In this document: positions 9,304-18,515 of the stretch, piece after piece
Position numbering within the stretch: position 1 is the stretch's first letter
Layout of the letters: the number at the start of each line of letters is the position of its first letter
From: Scleroderma bovista
Lineage: Eukaryota > Basidiomycota > Agaricomycetes > Boletales > Sclerodermataceae
Length of the DNA stretch: 29,065 nucleotides
Assembly (NCBI GenBank): GCA_037178675.1
Contig: JAYMGJ010000770.1
Span: 1 to 29,065, forward strand
Direction: 5' to 3'
Made by a program: the position numbers and the translations under genes
Notes under the pieces: model-generated
Told to the model about the DNA's origin: nothing
Database searches by the model: none
The model's input: the letters and a program-made list of their open reading frames with translations, nothing else

Positions 9304-11312
9304 CCATCAGGCTTGCCGACAGGTGAGAACCTTAGAGGTGGAGAAGTACTCCAAATTTTTGTGGTCGGTCACGATGTCGATCGGGAAGGCAGGGCCCTCC
9401 AGATAATGACACCAGGCCTTGAAGGCTTTGAAAATAGCAAGAAGCTCCTTGTTGTGCGTATCGTAGTTCAGCTCGGGCGCAGTCAGAGTGCGAGAGTACA
9501 ATGCAATCGGTCGTATCTCGTCATCCGAACCAGTGATGGATAGGATACCGGCGATCGCGTAGTCCAAAGCGTCGGTCTCGACCGTTAGTTGGGCGCCTGG
9601 CTGGAAGTGGGTGAGGATGGGAGCTGTGGTGAAGGCCTCCTTCAGGTGATTGAATGACCGTCGGCAGACGTCGGAGAAATCCAAGGGGGCATCTTTCCGT
9701 GTCAACCGAGTTAATGGAACCACTATATCGGAGTAATTGAAGATGAATCAACGGTAAAAGTTTGCGAAGCCGAGGAAGGACTGAATGTCCTTCACCTTGC
9801 GAGGCTCGGGCCAATCGCAGATTGTCTTGACTTTGTCTTGCGACATCGTCAAACCGTCGGGGGAAAGGAAGTACCCGAGGTACTCCACCGAGTCCGAGTG
9901 GAACTCACACTTTTCGGGTTTGGCGTAAAGCTTGTGCTGGCGCAGTTGCTGAAGCACTTCCCGAATGTGCTTGGTATGGTCCTCCATGTTGTCCGAGTAG
10001 ACTAGGATATCGTCGAGGTAGACTACGACGCAGACATCGAGCATGTCCGCGAAGACCGAGTTGACAAATCGCTGAAAGGCTGCAGGGGCATTGGTGAGAC
10101 CGAAGGGCATCACCTGCCACTCGTACGAGCCATAGCGAGTCCTGAAGGTGGTTTTCCACTCATCACCTTCGGCAATGCGAACCAGGTGGTAAGCATGTTT
10201 CAGGTCGATTTTAGTATAGACCTTTGCCCGACTCGGAGAGTCGAGTAGGTTGGAGATGAGAGGTAGAGGGTACCGATCCTTCTTTGATATTTTGTTGAGT
10301 CCTCGGTAGTCGACGCAAAGTCGGAGGGAGCCGTCCTTCTTCTTGACGAAGAGGACAGGGGCTGCATGGGAGGATGAGGTCGGACGGATGAAACCAAAGC
10401 GAAGGTTTTCGTCGATGAATGCCTGAAGGGTTTCGAGCTCGACGGGGGAGAGAGAATAGAGTCTTCCGGGCGGTAATGGCACTCCTTCTTCCAGTTCTAT
10501 CTTGAGGTCATATTCCTGATGAGGCGCGAGTACCGATGCTTTCGCCTTACTAAAGACGTCGGCAAAGTTGTGGTATGCCTCGGGGACAGAGGAAAGGTCG
10601 GGAGCAGCGTCGACCGACGCAGCGCGAAAGCTGCCGTCAGGCTTTAGCTGAATAGAGAACTGTTGAGAGCCATCTAGCTGACAAGCCTTCAGAAAGGCTG
10701 CAGCGTTGATGAGAGTGATAGGAGGTGCCCGAAGACCGGGAGCCTGAGGCGAGTCGGTTGGGGAAGGAGACAAGACTGACATATCATCGAGTCTCAGCGC
10801 ACTTGGTGAGGGTGCTACAGGGTTGGGGAGTGAGCTTGGGGTTGGCACTTGCTGCGTAGATGTTCTGAACTTGATACTGCTCAGTACCCAGTCAATCGAC
10901 AGATTGTATCGGGTGAGCCAGTTGTGTCCGAGAACGATCTTACAGTCAGAGTCCAACGGGGTGACATAAAATGTCATCGGGGTGACGTCGCCAGAGGGAA
11001 AACAGATAGGTAGATTGGTTGCTTTGGTGATTATGGTGGTGGTGGTACCGTCAAATAGACAGAGAACGATCGGGGATACCGAGTAGCGTGAAAGAGTGTT
11101 CATATTGGCAAATGACGGATCTACAAAACAGTGGGTAGAACCCGAATCTACTAATGCAGGAAAGGAAGGCATAGTATGGTCAACAATTGTTACAGAGGGT
11201 CGGAGAGAATTTGGATCGGAAAGAGCGGCTGCGTTGAGTCGGGCCTCCATAGGTGCACAGTTGGGAACAACGCAACTCCCACTCTGTGCGGAGTCTCGGG
11301 AGTTGCTATCTA
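9304..11312 (-). pseudogene. Pol of Gypsy2, 5' part: protease, reverse transcriptase, RNase H
   Basis: The pol frame is open from the -1 frameshift heptamer at 11313-11319. The longest part is 11250-9748 (500 codons from the first Met). The aspartic protease motif is [12 protein letters not shown] at about residue 33-44. The reverse transcriptase has [38 protein letters not shown] and the catalytic YLDD at about 411-414 (10009-10020). A TGA at 9748-9750 interrupts the [14 protein letters not shown] region, which in Gypsy1 reads through with CAG. RNase H follows in the same frame (TVETDALDYAIAGIL, DHKNLEYF) until a second TGA at 9307-9309. All key reverse transcriptase residues remain, so loss of function is by stops only. 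Confidence 0.93.
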
Positions 11313-11319
11313 TTTTTTT
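11272..11319 (-). promoter_or_regulatory. Predicted -1 ribosomal frameshift signal, gag/pol of Gypsy2
   Basis: On the minus strand the A AAA AAA heptamer (11313-11319) sits directly before the gag stop TAG (11310-11312). After a 6 nt spacer a perfect 9 bp hairpin forms between GCAACTCCC and GGGAGTTGC (11298-11306 and 11272-11280) with a 17 nt loop. The loop word GCACAG is complementary to CTGTGC 11 nt beyond the hairpin, so an H-type pseudoknot is possible. A -1 slip leads into the protease frame, open without a gap. Layout and spacer equal those of Gypsy1. Confidence 0.82.
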
Positions 11320-12651
11320 GCCTCGGTGGAGGCCGTCGGTTTGGCTTCCGATGTGTTGTTTGTAGTAGTGGTGGTAGCTGCCCTAGCCTTGGCTGCTCGA
11401 GAGCCTGACTTTGGGCAGTCCTTGGCCTTGTGGCCAGTTGCTCCACAGAACATGCACAGATTCATATCAAACCTGCGCTTGCGTTCCTCTGAGGTCAGCT
11501 TGCCGTCCTTACCGAGCTTGTCCGAAAGCTCAGCAGTTTTGCCCGACTTGTTAGATTTCAGAGTCGGGGTTGATGATGAAGAGGACTGGGCAGCATTGCC
11601 CGAGGATTTACCCTTATCGGTTTTACCCGACTTGGTGTTGGGGGTGTTGGTACTAGTGCTGGTAGAGGTCTTGTTCTGACAAGCGACCTCTTCCTTGCGT
11701 TCCCAATATCGGGCGTCGATCTCCTGGGTAAAAATGCAAAGACCGTTCAGAGTGCGTGGTTTACTGACGCGGCTGATCTCGTCCTTGATTTGGTCGGGGA
11801 GACCTGTATAGAAGTGATGACGCAGAGCACCATCACCGTAGCCCTGAATCTGGGATGCGATACGGTTGAAATCAACCACGTATCTGTTGGCACGATGGTT
11901 TTCCTTCATGCGGAGGTGGTCAAGCTGATGCTCGGCATCGGCAACTGGGTCGTGGGGACCGAAAGTTGTTTGAAGTTCAATGACAAACTCTTCCCAGTCG
12001 GTCATCCAGATCGGATGGTTGTGGGGGTCTCCAGCACCGAGTAGGTCTGGCTCAAACCATTTGAGAGCCATTCCCTTCAGATAGGACTGCGCGAAAGTGA
12101 CCTTGGTTCGGTCAGTGCGAAACGCCTTCGGTCGGTCCTGGAAGTTGAGCTCGCACTGGACTAGGAATGTGCGCAACTTCTTTGGATCGGTCCCGTCAAA
12201 GGTGTCGGGTTCGCGCACCTTGGTGCAAGACAAAGACTCGGAAGAGCACGAAGATTGTGCGAGTCTGTCGATAGCGATGGAGAGATTATTGAAAATGACT
12301 AGACTGGCCTCTTCTTGGTCGGGGATGCCCTCAATGGAGTCTTCACCGCCATCATCAGGGTTTGGGTCATCGGGGTCGTTGGGACCCTCACCGCCGGGAC
12401 CATCGTCACCGGGGCCGTTGTCATCGGGATGGTCACCACCCAGGTCATCGCCGAGGTCTTTGACGAAAGCCCCAGGTGGGCGACGCTGAGCGGGGGAGGA
12501 GGCTCTCCGAGCGGAGAAGCCTTGGAATTGGGAGACAGAGTCGGGTGAGCACCTGAGGCTAGTCAGAGCGCTTAAGGCAGCAGCCCGACGAGTGTCGGAT
12601 GCTGAGGGTTCTGGGTTGTTTGCGCGAGCGAGTTTGGATTGTCCTGGACAT
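11310..12651 (-). CDS. Gag of Gypsy2
   Basis: Structural Gag with the same order as Gypsy1: N-terminal basic and Pro/Gly/Asp-rich segments, the Gag core from [16 protein letters not shown], a Ser/Thr/Lys linker, and a CCHC knuckle [14 protein letters not shown] about 35 residues from the end. The C-terminus is Ala-Lys-Lys over the slippery heptamer. The frame is open from 12698 to 11310 but lacks a nearby in-frame ATG. An ATG at 12649-12651 in another frame begins [10 protein letters not shown], which resembles the MTMTTRSRAR start of Gypsy1. A 1 nt indel between about 12600 and 12640 has therefore probably separated start and body. Likely inactive for that reason. Confidence 0.85.
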
Positions 12652-12679
12652 AGATGATTGTGAACTCGTACAAGACTAG

Positions 12680-12690
12680 AGTTCAAATAT
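12680..12690 (-). other. Self-priming primer-binding site of Gypsy2
   Basis: Two nucleotides inside the LTR the minus strand reads ATATTTGAACT. Its reverse complement AGTTCAAATAT is present in the R region of the 3' LTR (11 of 11). In the 5' LTR (12923-12933) it matches 10 of 11, with one CpG-type difference. The sequence differs from the Gypsy1 site, but pairing is kept in both. Confidence 0.72.
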
Positions 12691-12692
12691 AC

Positions 12693-13316
12693 TGTCAAGA
12701 CCGGTTCTTCACCAATCTGATCTCTACGAGGGGTCAGGGGGTCAGGGGTTGGTCTAGCGGTAAGACCGAGATGCTACGTAGTGTAGTCGCGCTTCCTGAG
12801 TATTAGGAAGGCCGACCGAAGATTTACGGAGAGTCCGAGGGTAAACGGTCAACGACCGAGTACTTGTACGAGGGCAGAAGCAGAGAGCACGAAGAGAGAA
12901 CAGAGGAGAAGTATCTTATTCGATATTCGAACTGAAACTACAACAGACCGAGTATCTAGGTATTTATACTGAGTGGGACAGATGAGGCAATGTACGGGAA
13001 GTTGGGATTACCGACGAATGACGAGCGCAGTCGCGCTGCGCGCTGAGTAAGTACAATAAGTGTGATAACCGGATTACCGATAGGTATCGTATTAATAATG
13101 CAACGGGACGGGAACGTATAGTAACCGGAAACGAGAAAGGAAACATATTAGGTAATAGTACAGAGAGACAGATCGGACAACGCGCTCACCGATCGGTGGC
13201 GATACAGGACAGATAGAGAGAAACGCAGAAGGGAGTACATACAATAAATGGGCGGCGAATGCGTGGACGCGATCGGACAATAGGGTACAGGGTGATTGGG
13301 TGTCACGGTCGTGACA
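12693..13316 (-). repeat. 5' LTR of Gypsy2
   Basis: 624 bp, with the same ends and layout as 5661-6284. The minus-strand TATAAATA box is at 12961-12968. The R-region motif is at 12923-12933, where one CpG (C versus T) differs from the 3' LTR copy. The outer edge lies immediately after a Copia reverse transcriptase frame ending YIDN. Confidence 0.92.
12961..12968 (-). promoter_or_regulatory. TATA box in Gypsy2 5' LTR
   Basis: TATAAATA on the minus strand, conserved in the 3' LTR (5929-5936) and the solo LTR (15963-15970). The predicted transcript start is about 35 nt downstream, at the self-priming motif (12933). Confidence 0.6.
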
Positions 13317-14114
13317 GTTGTCAATGTAGATAATACCAATGACGATGTTGGTGCCTTTCTTCTTGTAGAAGAAGATGCCTACTTCAGACTTAAGGCGCTC
13401 AAACCTGAGCTCTTTGAGAGACTCATCAAGTGTGTGCCACCAAGCTAGGCTGGCCTGTTTGAGGCCATAGAGGGCATGCCAGAGGCAGAGCACTTTGCAC
13501 TCTTGCCTGGGAACTGCAAATCCTTCGGGTTGTTCCATATAGATCTCTTCGTTGAGCTTGCCATACAAGTAGGTGCTCCAAACGTCGAGTCCAGTGATAT
13601 ACCAGTTTTCAAGTGCGGCAAGCACAAGCATGAGGTGCACTGTTTCAAAGTGCACTACTGGTGAGAAGACCTGGTCAAAATCTAATCCCTCGACCTGGGA
13701 GAAGCCTTTTGCTACTAAGTGGGCTTTCTCGCGGCCATCCGACTTTACGTTGAAGACCCATCAATTCTTAATGACCTTCCAGTCTTGGGGATGGTCAACT
13801 AGCTCAAAGACCTTGTGCTTTCGCAGCACATCAAGCTCTTCTTGGCAAGCAAGTTGCCAGAGTTTCCGCTCAGTTTGGGGTAAGCGAGCAATGTCCTTGT
13901 AGGACCAGTTGTGGACGCTCTCATATTGAGGCTCACTGGTTGTGAAGGCTTTGCCCATCAGGAATCAGACTAGGTTTGCTCCCCCTTCCTCACACATCTT
14001 TTGCACATCTTCCTCACTGGGCATTGCAGAGGTGTTGGGGAAGCCACCAGGGATATGGTCTGGTGTGTCCAGTTGTGGGGGCCTAGGGGCCTCACCCACT
14101 GTTTCTCGCCATCA
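13317..14114 (-). pseudogene. Copia reverse transcriptase, N-terminal two thirds (broken)
   Basis: Minus-strand Ty1/Copia pol between the integrase linker and the YVDD box. It reads through TGA stops at 14112-14114, 13965-13967 and 13761-13763. Recognisable parts are EPQYESVHNWSYKDIARLPQ, ELDVLRKHKVFELVDHP, HLVAKGFSQVEGLDFDQVFS and YGLKQASLAWW. It ends at YIDN, where the second Asp of the copia YVDD box is Asn and the Gypsy2 LTR begins at once. The last Asp is therefore lost (GAC to AAC, a CpG-type change) and the rest of the domain is missing. Confidence 0.9.
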
Positions 14115-16826
14115 AGAGGCACTTTTGATATCCTGGAGTTGCTCAACGGGATGTTGCCGCTCACCATACATGTTACCAGGGCACAGTGGCGCTCTACATT
14201 CACATTGGGGGCAGGCAGGGATATTCACTGCAGGGGGTTGTGGCGCATTCTGGCAGCCTTCAGCTCGGCCAGGGCGCTGTGGTGCTGGAGGTGGTGGGTT
14301 TCTCACTGGTGAAGGCATTCTCAGTGCCTGTGGAGGCACTGGAGATGGCATACGGGGAGGATTAATTTGATTAGGCTCTTCCTCAGGAGCCTCAGGTTCC
14401 TTGCGCTTTGGATCGTCATCCTGCACTTAGGGATGTGCATAGCCATGGTTGTGTTCCACATCATCTTCACTGTTGATATCATCAGGGGGGTTCCCTGGTT
14501 GATCGGTGGTAGGTTTTGGATTTACCCTTCCAAAAGGGTTCTCGAGAGGTTCATGCCTGTTTTTGGGGCAGCGAGGGAAGTGATGCTCGTCAAAGATGGC
14601 GTGAGCAGCGGTAAACACTGCATTTTTGGAGCACATAAACAAGAAGTTGCACTCATTGCCAGGGGCAACACTGACATAGGTCATAAGCTCCGACTTGGGA
14701 GCCATCTTGTTTGCTTGAGCTGAGGCTTGGAGGTAGACAAAAGCTCCACAGCCAAATACATGTAGGTGATCAATGTTAGGCATCTCCCCCTTAAGCATTT
14801 CGTGGGGGGTGCGCCATTGCAGGCAAGCTACCAGAGTATGGTTGTAAATGTGGGTTGCATGAGCAAACACAAATTCCCACCAGGAGTCAGGAATGCAGGC
14901 TTGATGCTGCATAGACTCAGCTTATCCATGAGAGTGCGCCCTAGACGCTTGGTGCAGCCATTCTGCATGGGGGTTCTTGGAGCACTTTGATATATTTTAA
15001 TTCCTTTCTCAAGGAGTGCTCGATCAAACAGATTGGATTTATACTCTCTGCTGGTGTCAGACATCCATCCAATGATGTGTGTATCATGTTGGACACACCA
15101 TTTCAAGGAAATCTTTGGCAGCCGTAATCGCTGCAGCTTTGGAGCAAAGAGGCATAGTCGAGGTGTGAGAGGTGTAGTCGTCATAGAAGGTGATAACATA
15201 TTTGAATTTTCAGTACGATGTAACCGGGAAGGATTTGAGATCAGAGTGCACCAGCTCAAAAGGCTTGGAAGCATGTCTTTCATTCTCAGGGAAAGCTCAA
15301 TTGGGCATTTTTCCTAGAACACATCCAGGGAAAACACAGTCCTCAGTAGGAAAGTGGATTTCCAGGAAGCGCTGCATATGCTTTTGCACGCATCAGAGTA
15401 CTTCCTTAGAGGAGTGCCTGAATCTCCAGTGCATAATGTTGTATTCGACTTTGCTCATGGAGGCGATGTAGTTAGATCTAATTAATGGGATAGATCTAAT
15501 CCCGAAAATGATGTTGCGATTGTCTTCTGGGTCTGGCCCAAACCATGGGCGTTCAGCTTTGTGAGTGAGGCTAATGCCTCGCTTATCACCAGTGACTTTG
15601 TAGTTATGCTGGATGTCATGACCATGACATCCGATCACCCTGTACCCTATTGTCCAATCGCGTCCACACATTCGCCGTCCGTTTTATTGTATGTACTCCC
15701 TTTTCCGTTTCACTCTATCTGTCCTGTATCGCCACTGATCGGTGAGCGCATTGTCTGTTCTGTCTCTCCATATGATTACCTAATATGTTTCCTCTCTTGT
15801 TTCCAGTTACTATATGTTCCTGTCCCATTGCATTACTAATATGTTACCTATCGGTAATCTGGTTATTGCACTTACCATACTTACTCAGTGTGCAGCGCGA
15901 CTGTGCTCGTCGTTTGTTGGTAATCCTGACTTCCCGTACATCGCCTCATCCATTCCACTCAGTATAAATACCTAGATACTCGGTCTGTTGTAGTTTCAGT
16001 TTGAATATCAAACATCTGCTCTCCCTTCGTACTCTCCGTCTCTGCCCTCGTGCAAGTACTCGGTCATTGACCGTTTACCCTCGGACTCTCTGTCAGACCC
16101 TCGGTCAGCCTTCCTAATACTCGGGAAGCGCAACTATGCTACGTAGCATCTCAGTCTTACCGCTACGCCAACCTCTGACCCCCAGACCCCTCGTAGAGAT
16201 CAGATCAGTGAAGAACCGGTCTTGACACTGGAGCATTTTGCCCATAGAAATAAGGTGTGCAGTAGCACCTGGCATATGGAGCACTTAGGTGAGTGTAATA
16301 ACTTTCTCATCCCCAGAGTTGTGGTCTAGGCACCAGAGTAATACTGTGCCAATACCAGCAATCAATGCTACACCATTTGCCATTTTGGCATAGTGCGCTC
16401 GCTTTAGCGCATTGTAGGAGGCGAAATTGCCTATGTCACTGGTAAAGTGGTGTGATGTGCCAGAGTCTAGTAGCCAGAAAGCACCAGAGAGTTCACTATC
16501 ATCGACCATTTTTCCCTTACAGCCAGCACAGCGTGCATCATTCAAACACGAACAGATATATGCATTGCTCGAGGTACAACATGACATATTATAGTGACTA
16601 CTCGCTATATACAGTGATGGCGTAAAGCGCACATGTAAAGGGAGCATGTCAGTGTCAATTAGTATGCGTGCAGAAGGTACTTGCCTGAAGAGGCTGGCCT
16701 CCATGCCCATCACCATTGACATCATGTTATAGTGGTCAAGGACCATCGCATCAATTTCATTGAACTTGTCATCAGCGAATGGTTCATGAGCAATGGGCTC
16801 TTCATCCCCAAGGGAGATGGCACTGT
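14103..16826 (-). pseudogene. Copia copy A: gag end, protease, integrase, linker (broken)
   Basis: It carries the protease motif WLLDSGTSHHFTSD near 16450 and a gag-pre-integrase region. A Cys pair (CVFPGCVLGKM) belongs to the integrase zinc region. The integrase core has GWMSD, APRTPMQNGCTKRLGRTLMD and HVFGCGAFVYL, followed by a Pro-rich linker ending near 14112. Breaks are TGA at 15393-15395 (copy B has CGA), TGA at 15297-15299, a 1 nt deletion near 14930, TAA at 14427-14429 (copy B has CAA), and the solo LTR at 15614-16227. The integrase third catalytic segment reads CTKRLG where copy B has RTERLG, so the catalytic Glu is Lys. Confidence 0.88.
15614..16227 (+). repeat. Solo Gypsy LTR in inverted orientation
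   Basis: 614 bp, starting TGTCATGACC and ending CTTGACA. It is the reverse complement of the Gypsy2 LTR family. TATAAATA is at 15963-15970 and the R-region motif AGTTTGAATAT follows. The flanks are CTGGA on both sides (15609-15613 and 16228-16232), a perfect 5 bp target duplication. Copia copy B keeps the empty site at about 18267, reading CTGGAGCATTT. No internal Gypsy sequence is present, so the element was probably lost by LTR-LTR recombination. Confidence 0.92.
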
Positions 16827-18515
16827 TTCTCGCCATCAAGAGGCACTTTCAATATCCCGGAGTTGCTCGACAGGATGTTGCCACTCACCATATAAGTTAC
16901 CAGTGCGCAATGGTGCTCTATGTTCACGTTGGGGGCGGGCAGGTATATTAACTGCAGGGGGTCGTGGCGCATTCTGGCAGCGTTCAGCTTGGCCAGGGTG
17001 CTGTGGTGCCGGAGGTGGCAGGTTTCTCACTGGTGATGGTGTTCTCGGTGCCGATGGAGGCACTGGAGATGGCGTACGGGGAGGATTTATTTGATTAGGC
17101 TCTTCCTCAGGAGCCTTAGGGTCCTCGCGCTTTGGATTGTCATCCTGCACTTGGGGATGTGGGTAGCCATGGTCGTGTTCCACATCATCATCACTGTCAA
17201 TATCATCAGGGGGATTCCCTGGTCAATTGGTGGTAGGTTTTGGAGTTACCCTTCCAAAAGGGTTCTCGAGAGGTTTGTGCCTGTTCTTAGGGCAGTGAGG
17301 GAAGTGACGCTCGTCAAAGACAGCATGAGCAGTGGTAAATACTGCATTGGTGGAGTGCATAAACAAGAAGTTGCACTCATTGCCAGAGGCAACACCAACA
17401 TAGGTCATAAGCTCCGACTTGGGAGCCATCTTATTTGCTTGAGCCGAGGCTGGGAGGTATACAAAGGCTCCACAGCCAAATACACGTAGGTGATCGATGT
17501 TAGGCATCTCCCCCTTAAGCATTTCATGGGGGGTGCACCATCGTAGGCAAGCTACCGGAGTACGGTTGTAAATGTGGGTTGCGTGAGCAAACGCAAATTC
17601 CCACCAAGAGTCAGGGATGCAGGCTTGATGCCGCATAGACTCACCTTTATCCATGAGAGTGCGCCCTAAACGCTCGGTGCGGCCATTCTGCATGGGGGTT
17701 CTTGGAGCACTTTGATATATTTTAATTCCTTATTCAAGGAGTGCTCGATCAAACAGATCAGATTTATATTCTCCACCAGCATCAGACATCCATCCAATGA
17801 TGTGCGTATCATGCTGGACATGCACCATTTCAAGGAAATCTTTGGCAGCCATAATCACTGCAGCTTTGAAGTGAAGAGGCATAGTCCAGGCGTGAGAAGT
17901 ATAGTCATCATAGAAGGTGATAACATATTTGAATTTCTGGTACAACATAACCGGGAAGGATTTGAGATCAGAGTGCACCAGCTTGAAGGGCTTGGAAGTA
18001 CGTCTTTCGTTCTCTGGGAAAGCTCAATTGGGCATATGCTTTTGCGTGCGTCGGAGTACTTCCTTTGAGGGGTGCTCAAATCTCCGGTGCATAATGTTGT
18101 AATCGACTTTGCTCATGGAGGCGATATAGTTAGATCTAATTATTGGGATAGATCTAATCCCAAAAATGATGTTGCAATTGTCTTCTGGGTCTGGCCCAAA
18201 CCATAGGCGTTCAGCTTTATGAATGAGGCTAATGCCCCACTTATCACCAGTGACTTTGTAGTTACGCTGGAGCATTTCACCCATAGAAATAAGGCATGCA
18301 GTAGCACCTGGCATATGGAACACTTGGGTGAGTGTGATAACTTTCTCATCTCCTGAGTTGTGGTCTAGGCACTGGAGTAATACCGTGCCAATACCAGCAA
18401 TCAGTGCTACACCATTAGCTGTTTTGGCATAGTGCGCTCACTTTAGCACATTGTAGGAGGCGAAATCACCTATGTCACTGGTGAAGTGGCGTGATGTGCC
18501 AGAGTCTAGGAGTCA
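16827..18515 (-). pseudogene. Copia copy B: protease, integrase, linker (broken)
   Basis: Continues from the copia gag after a stop at 18513-18515, where copy A has TGG (Trp). It contains LLDSGTS protease residues, IMHRRFEHPSKEVLRR, and an integrase with VHSDLKSFP, GWMSDAGGEYKSDLFDRALL and TPMQNGRTERLGRTLMD, so all three DDE positions are visible. Breaks are TGA at 18438-18440 (copy A has CGA), TGA at 18024-18026 (also in A), TAA at 17730-17732 (copy A AAA), TGA at 17223-17225 (copy A CAA) and TGA at 16836-16838 (also in A). A 69 bp in-frame deletion between GCAT repeats removed the integrase zinc-finger Cys pair that is still present in copy A. Confidence 0.88.

Larger units (their letters stand above)
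5661..13316 (-). mobile_element. Gypsy2: full-length chromodomain Ty3/Gypsy element (7.66 kb)
   Basis: This is a minus-strand element. It has a 5' LTR (12693-13316), self-primer site, gag, -1 frameshift signal, protease, reverse transcriptase, RNase H, integrase with a C-terminal chromodomain, an extra spliced gene on the opposite strand, a polypurine tract and a 3' LTR (5661-6284). Both LTRs are 624 bp, but by eye differ at several percent of positions, many of them CG versus TG or CA. Bases flanking the two outer ends (CCAGC before 5661, GTTGT after 13316) do not match, so a clean 5 bp target duplication is lacking. Chromodomain and integrase place it among chromoviruses. Confidence 0.93.
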
